NCBI RefSeq assembly: GCF_050947875.1
Contig: NC_134574.1
Span: 102,457,469-102,521,468 of the forward strand
DNA: 64,000 nt
Source of the DNA: Dermacentor variabilis
Taxonomy: Eukaryota > Arthropoda > Arachnida > Ixodida > Ixodidae
Direction: 5' to 3'
The first letter of the stretch is position 1. Each line of letters begins with the position of its first letter. The translations under genes and the position numbers were made by a program. This document shows, piece by piece, positions 1 through 11,635 of the stretch. Below the pieces are notes generated by a model. The model was given only the letters and a program-made list of their open reading frames with translations, made no database searches and had not been told where the DNA came from.

Positions 1-648
1 AGGTCCCTGCTACACGAAACATTTCGCAGGAAGGGAGAGGGAGTGACACGTGTCCGGAGTGTCCCCCCGCCCTCCCGCTCTCGGCTACGCTTCTGCTGTA
101 ACTTAAAATGTGGATGTCTTAAATTTGGAGCGCTGGATAAAAAATTCTAGCACAGTTGACACATTCACAAGCGATTACGTAAAAAATAAATAATGTGATG
201 ACATTGCACCAAAGCAAAAAAAATCACGCAACTCAACCGGAAACACTACAAACTGCGGCTCCCGAGCCATTGGCAATAAAGCAAAAGCGATGACAGGGTG
301 ACAGCATTCCTTATTTAAATCAGCGGCTGAAAGTACACGTGCCACCTGTGTCTTGGAAAACAATTTCCATCTCTGCCGTACACAACCGTACGGGACTGCG
401 CACAGCCTTCGGACAAGGTGCAGTGACTTCAGGAGGACGGATACGCGACATTCACGTGTCCTCTGAAGCTTTGGCCAAAGTTTCGTACGGCCCTCCTTGT
501 CGGCAACAGACGCCGAAACAGCGTCTTGCATTGCCGCAACGTCGTCGTTCGCTGACGTTGTATGCAGATGCAGCGGAGGCCGGCTCAGGCAGGCGATGGA
601 CGCGTAACCACGTGATTAACCACGTGAACTGCAGATAACGAGATAACT
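1..648. other. Intergenic, no gene recognised
   Basis: Short open frames occur on both strands but none shows a recognisable domain. CACGTG hexamers are seen several times, near 47, 335, 452, 609 and 622; the last two lie close together just before the microsatellite. No function is assigned. Confidence 0.5.
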
Positions 649-795
649 GGATGGATGGATGGATGGATGGATGCATGGATGGATGGATGGATGGATGGAT
701 GGATGGATGGATGTATGTATGTATGTATGTATGTATGTATGTATGTATGTATGTATGTATGTATGTATGTATGTATGTATGTATGTATGTATGTT
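649..795. repeat. Compound (ATGG)n / (ATGT)n microsatellite
   Basis: About 15 ATGG units, with one ATGC variant, run directly into about 21 ATGT units. The apparent open frames across it are products of the tetranucleotide repeat and are not genes. Confidence 0.97.
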
Positions 796-1084
796 ATGAG
801 CGTCCCCTTTGGAACGGGGCGGTGGGTTGCGCCCCCAAGCTCTTGCTATTATTCTGCCTAATGTTCTACCTAGGTTAAATAATAAAAAAGAGGGAAAAAA
901 AACACTATGAACTACCCTACCCAAATTTTCTGATCCACTATTTCTAACTGTGCTTTTGTACGTCTCCGTCTTTTGTCGTTTCCCTGCTTTTTTTCCACCA
1001 ATCCTCTAATCGCCTCTTACTAATGCCTATTGCGGACATGTTTACTTTACCACTGTTTTCACTTCTCACTGCTCTCACTGGCTC

Positions 1085-2130
1085 TCACTGGCTCTCACTG
1101 GCTTCAAGGAGGCCAGTGGCGCCTAAATCGACCGCTGAGTAGACGTCTTCACAATCTAATAAAACATGCTCCGTCATTTCCCTAGCTTTACCGCAGCAAG
1201 CACATGCTTCTTCTTCCTTCTTATATCTTGCTTTATAGGTGCGTGTTCTAAGGCATCCCGATCTCGCTTCGAAAAGTAATGAGCTTCCCTTTGAGTTATC
1301 ATAAATTGTTTCTTTCCTGATTTCGTTTTTTCCTCTTAAGTAGTTACTCATGGCAGGTTTCTTTTCCATTGCCGCCACCCATGAGATTATTTCAGCGTAT
1401 CTAACTTTCCGCTTGACATTCTCTGTTGCTGTGTTGCCCACCGTACAGGCCGCATACTTGCTGGTAAGCTTCCTAGTTCTTTTCCTCCACTGTGAATCAA
1501 TGTTTTTCCTGTACAGATACCTGAACACTCTCCCAGCCCATTTACTTTCTTCCGTATTCCTCAGCCTTTCTTCATACTCAATTTTACTGCGAGCTTCCCT
1601 CACTTCAAAACTAGTCCAGCCCATATCACCCTGCACAGCTTCATTTGTAGTCTTCCCGTGAGCGCCCAATGCGAGTCGACCCACTGACCTTTGGTTCCCG
1701 TCGAGTCCTGATTGTACCCCTGATTTAAAGCAAACAACCGCATTTCCAAAAGTAAGTCCTGGAACCATTACACCTTTCCACATACCTCGGAGGACCTCGT
1801 ACCTATTGTGTCCCCATAGCGCTCTGGGCTTCATTATGGCTGCACTTCTCTTCCCCTTCACTGTTATTGTTTTTTCCTGTATTTCCATATATATATATAT
1901 ATATTGCCTTCGTTTATCCATATGCCAAGATTTATATTCTGTTACCCGAGGTATTTCCTGGCCCTGTATCTCCACTGTATGTTCACTGTTTTCATTGAAT
2001 ACCATAACACCTGATTTTCTAACACTAAATTTCAAACCTAAGTTGTTGCCTTCCTGCCCACAGATATTAGCCAGACGTTGGAAATCACTTTGCTTGTTAG
2101 CTAGCAACGCAATGTCGTCCGCATAGCATA
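1085..2130 (-). mobile_element. LINE fragment: C-terminal half of reverse transcriptase
   Basis: The minus strand encodes the end of a non-LTR retrotransposon ORF2. It opens with the RT catalytic box YADDIALLANKQ near 2090-2130, then the thumb region and a conserved RT-to-C-terminus linker. Near the end is a cysteine/histidine cluster (CACCG...HVLLDC) of the kind found in LINE C-terminal zinc knuckles. No RNase H domain is visible. Everything upstream of YADD (fingers, EN domain, ORF1) is missing, so this is a 5'-truncated or broken copy. An (AT)n expansion at about 1885-1910 interrupts the frame with a YIYIY stretch. A related relic lies at 4334-4640. The clade is not assigned. Function in a living copy would be target-primed reverse transcription; this copy is dead. 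Confidence 0.85.
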
Positions 2131-3420
2131 AACCTGGGACTCGTCATGACTACGAGCGCTCTCTGGTGCCGAAAACGGGCCGACGTATATATCTTTGGCA
2201 ATTTTCGCAAGGAATTGCCAGAAAAATTGTGAAAATTTTAGAAAGGAATGACGCAGAATGTGCAAGTCCTGAAAAAAATTTTCCACACTTTACAAATTAT
2301 TTTTATCGGAATTTGTCGCGGCAGGTAAGGGGTAAATAAAAGGTCGGCGCCCACGGAAGCGTGGTGAAAAGCGTAACCGACAATCAACATTCCGGTAATT
2401 TAGAATACACCTAGGTGCGTCTTGCGCCGAGAAATGACTTTCTAACAGTGGCTATAGCTTGCGAAAAAACGATCGCCATAAAAAAGAAAAGACGAAAAAT
2501 AAACGCCTTTGTCACTTCTTTAGTGGTGTGAGAGTAGCACGTATCTTTTGAAAGCGATTCGGATACGAATGGAATAGTGCCGCAACTGAATCGAATCGAA
2601 CATGGAATACTTTTCGAATATTTTTTTATATATAGAACGGCTGCTCACGCAATTATTATACGACAGTACTCTCGTCCTAGCATTCGTGACCCTCGCAAAT
2701 TTAGGTCGTTGCATTGAAATTTTTAAGCCGTTGTTCATCGTGAAAACTACAAACGGAGCATTAGCAGCAAATAAGGAGCTCGTTCGCGTATACGCAGGGC
2801 TTTTCGGAAATGTGCATATTTAGCAAAGTCCGAGTACCTAAGCTGACAACCTGACAACCCGGGGTCTGAGAACCCACGTTTTGTACCAATACCATGCCTA
2901 CGGCGATGAAATTTATCGAAATTTTTGCTCCAACGTTATGTTTGATTGCGCACAGCTGTTGCTTCGGCATATTCAAAAAGTACTCGAAAAAAGAATATTC
3001 GTATAATCAAGAATAGTGGCTATTTGTTTCGAAGACCGAATCATGCGGTACGCGATACCATTCGTTATATATTCGAAATAATGTGAATGTTCGTCCACTC
3101 CTACGAATTTGTTTATCATCAGCGAGCGAAGCGCCGACCACACGTCATGTCGGTGCCCTGTAACGACGAGAACGGCGAGATATTCCGTGTTATAGCCGTG
3201 GCGTAACTACTGGTACAACTAACTGACTATATATAACGAGTTGCCACGAGTTTCTGGATCATTCTGTTAAGTTTATCGGTGCCTTCCTCCAAGCATATTG
3301 GTCGTCGAAGGAAGACAGCTTCAACTGCAACTAAATTTTCTCGATTGCTAGCTCTTCCTTAAGAGGTTTCGCTTTACATGCAGTATTTGCATTTAATATT
3401 GCGCTAAAACACTTCAGAAA
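2131..3420. other. AT-rich intergenic sequence, possible old DNA-transposon remains
   Basis: No gene is recognised. Between about 2570 and 3110 there are repeated TTCGAATA-type words and an end resembling hAT-type termini (TTCGTCCACTCCTA near 3090). I could not pair a terminal inverted repeat or a target duplication, so this is only a suggestion. Confidence 0.3.
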
Positions 3421-3695
3421 GTTTAAACAACCAACGAGCTAATTCATTTCATTGCGCTTGATTTACTTTAATCAAGCGCAATGATGCCATGGCGGCCGCA
3501 TTTCGATGGAGGCGAAATGCGAAAACACCCGTGGTGCTTAGATTTAGGTGCACGTTAAAGAACCCCAAATGGTCGAAATTTCCGGAGTCCTCCACTACGG
3601 CGAATCAGAAAGTGGTTTTGGCACGTTAAACCCCATAATATATGTTTTTTTAAATCAAGTGCAATGATAGGAATTAGCTGGTTCGTTTAGCTACT
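3421..3695. repeat. Palindrome (about 45-bp arms) carrying a SINE insertion
   Basis: The left arm, 3421-3465, includes GAGCTAATTC and ATTGCGCTTGATTT. It is inverted on the right at about 3653-3695 as AAATCAAGTGCAAT and GAATTAGCT. A second inverted copy of the inner arm at 3470-3485 is the SINE target duplication. Without the SINE the locus would fold into a long hairpin. Its origin is unknown. Confidence 0.6.
3486..3652 (+). mobile_element. Ruka-type SINE, 5'-truncated, with target duplications
   Basis: The body matches the SINE copies at 33419-33653 and 28648-28786: GCGGCCGCATTTCGATGG, a core with GGTGCACGTTAAAGAACCCC, and the 3' end AAGTGGTTTTGGCACGTTAAA. The tRNA-like head is missing. It is flanked by 16-bp direct repeats, AATCAAGCGCAATGAT at 3470-3485 and AATCAAGTGCAATGAT at 3653-3668, with one mismatch. 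These are expected of LINE-driven insertion. Confidence 0.85.
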
Positions 3696-3699
3696 CACG

Positions 3700-4333
3700 T
3701 ATGCGCGTGCGTATTCCACTGGCTGCGATAAAACTACGAGACGTTTTCCAGCACAGGGTTGCGGTACTGTTCAAATAATTAGTTCTGTTTTGCTGCAATG
3801 ATCGCGTTTACGACAGTTTAACCAGTGATCCAAGAAACTCGTTCGGCCTCGGTCGACGTAATGAAAGCCATAGTCGTAACTTATTTTACTGCCACGACAT
3901 TTACTGTTTTCCCTGGAGATCTGTTGCGTCTGTTTCTGAGACGTCAGCAGGAAAGGGGGAACGTAAAGAGACCGTAAAATCTCGCGCACGCAAGCGGAAC
4001 TCGTTTTACCGCGAAATTTGAGGATCCGTGCAAGCGCAAAAAAAAAACACTGCTCCCGTGACTCGAGGCCCGGCAGCTTCCAGGCTCGTATTTCACGCTT
4101 CCCGTAACTTTAATCTTCGAAGCCAGTCGCAACAATAGAAAGCTTCTATACGCTGTCGCGCGCACGCGTTTTCGTGCGACCTTAACTGGCGGAATTTCGT
4201 TGGCCTCAGACCGAACAGCAACTCTGCCGGAGACATCCGGTGCTCAAATTGTACAGAGTGTGTTTTAATGGTGCCCCGTTATGTGACGCTTCTTAACTGG
4301 AGAAAAATATAGTAGCAGAAAGCGTCTGTCGCT
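3700..4333. other. No recognised feature
   Basis: Open frames of about 70 codons on the minus strand show no domain or composition bias. Nothing supportable was seen. Confidence 0.4.
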
Positions 4334-4640
4334 TTGCGGCCTCTTACGTCTGTGGATAGCAGTGCGCCGACACGGACTTTAATAAGAGGCTTATGCTGCT
4401 TCGCAGCCTCACCAGGTGTCGCCACGAGCGCTGCTGTTCGGAGAAGTATGGACGGCAAATTGGATGCAAAGGGTGGGAAACAAGAAAAAAAGAAGTATAT
4501 GGAGATCTACATCTACGGCAAGAAATAAATGATAAGAGGAAATCTGCACGATAACGCGAATAGCGCTGCCTCGCTATTCGAAACCCGAGCTGGCTGCCTG
4601 AGGACTCGCAGCAGAACGAAGCGTGTGTCTCCTGCAGAAA
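4334..4640 (+). mobile_element. Relic of the same LINE family as 1085-2130
   Basis: In plus-strand frames the tail around 4530-4620 reads IRGNLHDN then SLFETRAGCLRTRS. This aligns with IRKETIYDN and LLFEARSGCLRTRT in the minus-strand LINE fragment at 1085-2130. The upstream part (MDGKLDAKGGKQEKKKYMEI) is in a shifted frame, so a frameshift lies near 4525. The zinc-knuckle end is lost. This is a small, old fragment in the opposite orientation to its relative. Confidence 0.6.
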
Positions 4641-5105
4641 AAAAAAATTCTGCGAACGAAGTCAACCCACAGTAATGGAATACCAAGATATTCGCTCGGC
4701 CCGAACCGTAGGGAACGTCCGTTTTCCAGAATCTCCGCGGGATTCAAAACGGACGGAAGCATTAACTGGTCTGAGTGATCGAGATAAGCAAGAGTCCTTT
4801 AGAGCTTTGGTGGGGGGAAATGTGTAAACAGATTGATAGAGTCACAGTCGTTACAGGCATAGATAACTTCACAATATAGAGATAGAGTTTTTAATGAAGA
4901 AAGAAACAAATCGCGGCGGTATAGAGAAAGTGCTGAACTGCGATATACCTGCAGTAACACCTGATTAGCTCAAGCAGCCTAGGTGAACATGTGTCACCGC
5001 ACAGTTTCGAAATGGTTATGCTAGTAGAAATTATCATCGATAATCATATTCCGGTTAATGGAATAAAAGCTCGTTGTGTTACTAACGATAGGCTATGAAC
5101 GAAAA
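4641..5105. other. No recognised feature
   Basis: AT-rich intergenic sequence. No repeat or coding signature was recognised. Confidence 0.4.
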
Positions 5106-5109
5106 GAAA

Positions 5110-5470
5110 AGAAACCGAGGGCCTGGTTTTTATTGGTCATATCATAAGAAACCAACAAACGAAGACACCAAAGACAGCATAGGGAAAATTAGTCGTACAT
5201 ATTAATTGAATTAAGGAAATTATAAATAATGGAAATGAAACTGGATGAAGAAACAACTCGCCGCAGGTGCGGCACGAATTCCCGTTACGCGTGCGATGCT
5301 CTTACCAATTGAGATGCTGCGGCGTCGTTTTCTCATAAACTTTCTGGGGTATTTCTGTTTATCTACTAGAACTAAACATAAGAGTGTCAGCCAGCGCCAC
5401 CACTCACGGCCTCGACGGTGGGTGTGGAACATCCTTTCTGCCGTAGGCGTCGCGTGCACGTGATCTTTTT
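5110..5470 (-). mobile_element. Second tRNA-like SINE family, copy 1
   Basis: On the minus strand a tRNA-like block lies at about 5262-5328. An A-box-like CATCTCAATTGGTAAGAGC (about 5297-5315) is followed by a B-box-like segment (about 5270-5284). Downstream on that strand, 5262 to 5110, is a family tail that is repeated at 5570-5785 and inverted at 5795-5935. The sequence upstream of the tRNA-like block (to about 5470) resembles longer versions known to me from ticks, but the exact 5' limit is uncertain. Confidence 0.6.
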
Positions 5471-5569
5471 CGGGCCGAAGGCAGCTTGCTAATAAACCCA
5501 CACATGCTACCTGAAGGCATCAGTGCTGCCGGATTCGAGGCCTCGCTAGGCAACGAAGGAGAAGAAAGA

Positions 5570-5785
5570 AGACCGAGGGCTAGATTTTTATTAGCCGTGT
5601 CATAAGAAGCCAACAAACAGAGACACGAAGTACACAGCGTAGGGGAAGTTAGTTGCACATGTTAATTGAATTAAAGAAATGACAAATTAATGGAAATGAA
5701 AGTGGATGAAAAAAACGACTGGCCGCAAATGGGGTACGAAGCCACATCTTCGCATTACGCGTGCGACGCTCTTACTTCACGAATG
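5570..5785 (-). mobile_element. Second tRNA-like SINE family, copy 2
   Basis: This is a direct repeat of copy 1, sharing TAAGAAGCCAACAAACAGAG, GAATTAAAGAAATGACAAA, AATGGAAATGAAAGTGGATG and the start of the tRNA-like block (GTGCGACGCTCTTAC). The A-box half is truncated. Copies 1 and 2 differ enough to be independent insertions rather than a recent duplication. Confidence 0.65.
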
Positions 5786-5794
5786 TTTTTTTTT

Positions 5795-5935
5795 TCATCC
5801 ACTTTCATTTCCGTTACTCATATTTAATCTAATTTAAGTTTAGGCATATTCAAAATTATATTAATAAGTACACGTCATTTCCCCATATGCTTTGCTTGGT
5901 GTCTTTATTTGTTGGCTTCCTATGATATAACGATA
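5795..5935 (+). mobile_element. Second SINE family, copy 3, inverted to copy 2
   Basis: It starts with CATCCACTTTCATTTCCGTT, the reverse complement of the copy 2 tail, and ends with CTTTATTTGTTGGCTTCC. Only the tail portion is present. With copy 2 it forms an inverted pair separated by a T-rich spacer. Confidence 0.6.
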
Positions 5936-6803
<868 letters not shown>

Positions 6804-6968
6804 AAGGCTAGACATAAAATAAAGAACACGTTGGATGTAAGTTACGCATCGACAATGTTCAGGGCCTGACTCGCCCCCTATTCTTACCGAGGACAGAGCT
6901 GTGGCAGAGCCTCCAGGCCCTCAAAGCTTAGTAATTACGTACAGCCCGGTAACTCAATTAAAGCTTAA

Positions 6969-7520
6969 AAGGAAGCTTTAGTTCGGGTGCTCCTATCTAA
7001 ACACATGTGAAAGGAGAATTCATTTTTCTCGGCAACCACTGCACCATATTTGGCGAGGTTTGTTGCATTTAAAAGAAAAGCTTAAGATCAAGTGCCTGTT
7101 TGTTTCGTCTTCTTGATTTAGGTCGTCGATTTCTTATTAATCATTGGCGAAAATCGCAAATTTTCCGATAACGAAACTATCAAGTTTACAACTCTGTAAC
7201 TGAGCAATGAAAAAAGATATCACAATTATGTGAACCTAATCTAATAGTGCATCTAAAGCGGACAAAATTTATATGTTAGACATGAATCTCAAAAAATTTA
7301 GTAGTATGGAAGTACAGCCTTTACAGAACCTTTGTACACAACGTAACGAATTCGCTTAATACATAGATTGACATATAGAATTCGTCCACTGTGAATGATC
7401 TAATGGATGCCGTTTATTATCATTAAAATCGGTCCAGGGGTTATCTCAGAAAAGCGTTTCTGCGTCTTACATGTATTTGAATAGGCCACGTCCGAGTTGG
7501 GCCCGAGCTAAAGCTTCCTC
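6969..7520. mobile_element. Non-autonomous TIR element flanked by TTAA (MITE family T1, copy 1)
   Basis: Imperfect terminal inverted repeats are AAGGAAGCTTTAGTTCGGG (6969-6987) and, on the other strand from 7520, GAGGAAGCTTTAGCTCGGG. TTAA lies immediately outside both ends (6965-6968 and 7521-7524), which would fit a TTAA target duplication. The 552-bp interior is AT-rich with no transposase frame. Two other copies in the window share the interior: 28949-29634 plus 35126-35190, and the inverted 63600-64000. TTAA is typical of piggyBac-type targets, but the termini do not start with the usual CCC, so the superfamily is open. Confidence 0.7.
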
Positions 7521-7524
7521 TTAA

Positions 7525-8628
7525 TACTCCTGCCTGCGATGTGATGTTTCATGTAAGGCGGTGATAATCTTCAACTCTCAGAGATTATGAACAATGACGC
7601 ACGACAACGCGTCAATCAAATACGTCTCCCTGTGTCTTCTGTGGACTACGCAAACAGCACTGGTGCGCGCAACACAACGTCTAACATCCAGTCACATTGG
7701 ACTAAACACTGAAGACATTACGCATTCGCCGCCAACATCACCGCTAGTTATCGTCAATCAAAGCAAACACCATGCAAAGCCTTGCTTACATCGATTCCGA
7801 CAGTCCGTGTGATACGCATAATCTTCTTTCTCTTTTAATTTTGGCATCAGAAAGTGTTTTTTTAAGAACCTTTCGTGGCACATCGACTCACGTTTCAGAC
7901 AAAAAGTTTTGTACGCAGGCTTACATGTAGACTATATGAAATAGGCTTTCTTACGCCGCCCAAAAAAACATTTCGTTGCAGTTTGCTTTTAATGCACTCG
8001 ATTCTGGCATTGAAACGGTATCGAAGGGCATTAAAAACGCCGGAGCCCGCGGCAACCTTCTGGCAGCGGCACAACGGCAACGTGTCTCAAAGCGACGAGG
8101 ATAGAAAGAGCACGAGAGAGGAATGGAAGGGAGGACTCATAAAGACCAAGAAGGGAAAGACCGAGTGTCGATGTCATCGATCCCGCAACAGAAGGTTTCT
8201 CCCGGGGCAGTTTTGCTCCCGAACCTCCAACACGTCTTCGTTGAGCGAGGCATTCCAGACAGTGGTTCGGAGATTTGTCCTTCGCTGGACAGAACCCGCC
8301 GTGTGCGCCACCGGTCGGAACAATGCCGTTGTGTGGTGCAAAATGTCAGGGGAGTAAGGAAAGCGAAGTTCCGCAGTGCGGTGAACGTGCACGGGGAGCA
8401 TCGGCGAGCGAGGATTTCTCCCGTGTCTCACCGGCGAATGGTCAGTCCGTACTGCAGTTCTCGCAGATCGCGAGCCTGGCGTGTCTCCTCTGTACGTGTG
8501 CTCGATACGCAAGGATAATTATGATGCGAAGCTTCATTTTTGTTTTGCGAATCCTCCTGACGTTTTCTGACCGTGGCTGCTGCTTGCATAGAGTGTTGCC
8601 GCATACCCGCGCTCGTGACGTTCTCGCG
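7525..8628. other. No recognised gene
   Basis: A plus-strand open frame of 160 codons (7875-8357) and overlapping frames around 8123-8518 have no recognisable domain and arginine/serine-rich composition like chance frames. No splice or promoter evidence could be made out. Confidence 0.35.
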
Positions 8629-8632
8629 AGAT

Positions 8633-8707
8633 CACTTGCGTTCGAGTGCACGTGCTTTCAAGATCACGTGCTTTCGAGATCACGTGCGTTCGAGAGCACG
8701 TGCTCGC
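8633..8707. repeat. 16-bp tandem array with four CACGTG motifs
   Basis: The unit is approximately AGATCACGTGCTTTCG. CACGTG occurs at 8649, 8665, 8681 and 8697, exactly 16 bp apart; a fifth, degenerate unit precedes them. CACGTG is the canonical E-box bound by Myc/Max/USF-type bHLH proteins. Whether anything binds here is unknown. Confidence 0.8.
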
Positions 8708-8990
8708 GCGCAAGAATGAAACGGATTAACAATAGTCAGCCTTATACCACTGTCCTTCGCGTCACACTTCTATCTGCCCTGTAAAATGATGCGCACCCCC
8801 TTAAAAGGTAAATAAGGGTGTAAATTATTTTATAACGTGCAGACACGTCTGCTCACCATTCTTCCGTCGACGAATTGATTCAACTCGGCTCCGCGACGTC
8901 ACTGCCTCGGTGTCTCGCCGTGCGTATTCGCAACGAACTGCTGTTTTACCTGGGCACAGCTTGTGGACGATATAGCGCATGAATGTCGCA

Positions 8991-9510
8991 CGACATTGAA
9001 GTTATTACCGTTGCGGTGCACGAGCACTAACATATCGCACGGGATTACACCTTGCGTGGAAGGACAACAAAGACAGCCGTAAGCATCGCGTTTAGTTTTT
9101 CAGAGTTAAACGAAACATTATCGAGACGTCCAAGCACTCTTGGATTTCGGCGTTATTACATAAATACCTAGAAAGCGTGTCGATTACCTACAAAAATGAC
9201 AGAATAGAAAACAATGATCCAAGATACATGTTGGAATCCTGTGAAGCCAAGCCTTCTTGAAGTATTTAATTAAAGACTGTAAAACTAAACGCGATGCTTA
9301 TGGCTGTCGTTGTTGTCCTTCCACGCAAGGTGTAATCTCGTGCGATATGTTTGTGTTCGTGCACCGCAATGGTAATAACTTCAATGTCGTTTAGTTTCTA
9401 TTCTGTCATTTTTGTAGGTAATCGACACGCTTTCTAGGTATTTATGTAATAACGCCGAAATCCAAGAGTGCTTGGACGTCTCGATAATGTTTCGTTTAAC
9501 TCTGAAAAAC
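8991..9510. repeat. Circularly permuted inverted repeat A-B-A'-B'
   Basis: Segment A (8991-9099) is inverted at 9281-9389, and segment B (9095-9211) is inverted at 9394-9510. The order is A, B, a spacer of about 70 bp, A', B', rather than the A B B' A' of a simple palindrome. By eye the B arms are essentially identical over about 116 bp, while the A arms differ at several positions. No coding frame is present. Confidence 0.85.
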
Positions 9511-10633
9511 ATGGATGTTACTCAGATTTGCCGGGGTAATATGCAGTTAACTTCGGTGCCAGGCTTCATGCCCACACGTTGCAGCATGGCACATTGCCCC
9601 GCAGTTACATGTTGTTGACTCCCAAGAATTTTGGTCCGATTGACATTGAGATTGGCATTTATTTAGGCCTCGCTATAGCTGTTTTTATGGAAAATTACGA
9701 ATATTTAAAGCGAAGAATGCCCCTTACCTGTATATGTGTGATGTGTGCACATTTGCAGTAACGTTTTTTTCTTTTCCCGAGGATGCTACGCGGAATAAGT
9801 TCAGTATCATAATAAACATAAGCGTTTGCCGCGTTTACATTACGTGTTTACGTTATTTCGGTGCGGTGATAACTCATCACGTCTAACGCCCCCTATTTTG
9901 ATCATCTTAGTGTGATTAGTAGGCCTCTACCTCAGCTTCTAACAAATATGATATTCAGTCAGCCAAACACTAAATGAAACAAATCAATGGACCAATGAAT
10001 GAATTTTGATCGCCTTGCTAAACCACCATTTAGAGGAACACTAGAGAATAAAACCAGCTGAGCCGTCTTAGTAAATTCTTACCGTCATAGGAGGAGCGAT
10101 AAGCCACAAGAAGCGCAAATACAAACACATGTGGTGATGAAGCATTTGGAGTTCCCGCCCCAGCCTGCTGTGGCCTCAAGGATGTGAAATTTTTACGACG
10201 TCCGTATGAGGCTCAGACCTAGTCTGCTTTTTTTTTTCCGGTGAAGATCAACTACAATGTATTACCAAAAAAAGCAAAATACTGAACCTAATGAGTATCC
10301 ACAACGTTTACGGCACCACAACGGCTCAACAGCAGACAAAAAACACCTTAGTTCTTGACGTGACACTGACCTACTGCCGCTATGGTTTCGTAGCGAAAAA
10401 AAGAAAAATTGAATGTATCGGTCTTCACTTTCTCTTCTAGTGTCAACCTCTTTCGTCGAAATTAATGAAAATACAGTCCCGCAATCAATCAAAACTGCTT
10501 GATGGATTTATGCATTATGTCGTTTTGTGATGTTTAAATTAAACTGTTCTTCCTTTCTTGTAGACCGTGTAACGTTCACAGAGTCGTAGAAAAAAAAAAA
10601 GCCGTCAAGTCCATTTTTAGGACTTCCAATCTG
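9511..10633. other. No recognised feature
   Basis: AT-rich sequence with short chance frames. No repeat family was recognised. Confidence 0.4.
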
Positions 10634-10688
10634 TTTTCTTTCTTTCTTTCCTTCTTTCTTTCTTTCTTTCTTTCTTTCTCTCTCTCTT
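10634..10688. repeat. (CTTT)n microsatellite with (CT)n end
   Basis: About 10 TTTC units with one variant, ending in CTCTCTCT. Confidence 0.95.
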
Positions 10689-10689
10689 T

Positions 10690-11630
10690 TGCGGAAAGTC
10701 CGGAGACATTCCAGAGGAAGTGCGGAGACAGTGGCCCTAGGTCCACAGGCCATCTGTAGACATTTCTCATAGGCTCTATATGTCAACCCACTTACCGACC
10801 TATCTACTATAGGCCAGCTTAATCTACTCTTTTTTTCCCTCTTTACAAGGACAGTGCTACCTCACTTCGCGTTCTTTGCGACCCGTTTTCAATCAATCGC
10901 CTACAGGACCGGCGGCCCAATACCGGCACCGGGCAGACTGGAGTACAGCGTTAATATAACCGGCACAGCAGTGGCGACGCGCCGAGGCGAGATGTCGCGA
11001 CCGGGCAACCGTCTTTTCTTTCGTCTTTACTTACAACGCCCGCAGCGTGTGTGTGTGTGTGCGTGCGTACCAGCTCTGCGAGCGCTGCAGCACTGCTGTT
11101 GGTAACCCTCGCGCGCACTGCACAGCAGCTGCACCGCGGTACACGCGCGTATTGCTGAGGTGTCTTCGACACGGCGCAATATCGAACGTTCGGTTGATTT
11201 CTTGTAATTTCCTCGGGTGGACGTCGGGGGAACCTGAGGCTGTACGGCCTGTCACAGTTGTCGCCTGTCTGTCGGGCCTCGCGGTTGAGCGATCGCCGGG
11301 AACGAGGCGTCGTTAGAGCGGCGAAGACGTGCTGCCTGCCCTCCCGCGCGGCTCTCGCTCGGAGGCTCCTTTCCCACCGACGTACCCTCTCCCTCCCGTC
11401 TTCCTCTCTGTCATCCCTATACTCACCCTGCTTCCTTGTCTCTTTCGTCACGCCGCAGACCTGTCTTTTCGACGGCACGCGTGGTATCGGTGTCGCAGAT
11501 GCGCGTTCCAATGGTTGTTGAACACGGCCGCATAGTCGCGCGTACCGAGGTGTGTTTCCGGTTATCAAAAAAACGCGTACTAAGTAAAGTATTCCGCGCC
11601 TGTCGCTGTGGCTAAGTGGCGCTGGTTGAA
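10690..11630. other. GC-rich stretch, no gene recognised
   Basis: Roughly 10980-11540 is GC- and CpG-rich and carries overlapping open frames on both strands, up to 228 codons on the minus strand at 10951-11637. These frames lack any domain I recognise and are arginine-rich, as expected for GC-rich noncoding DNA. A CpG-rich promoter or first exon is possible but not supported. Confidence 0.35.
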
Positions 11631-11635
11631 TACTC

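Noticed and set aside
7875..8357. 160-codon plus-strand frame as a host gene
   Set aside because: No recognisable family, no compositional change from flanking DNA, and overlapping frames on both strands of similar length.
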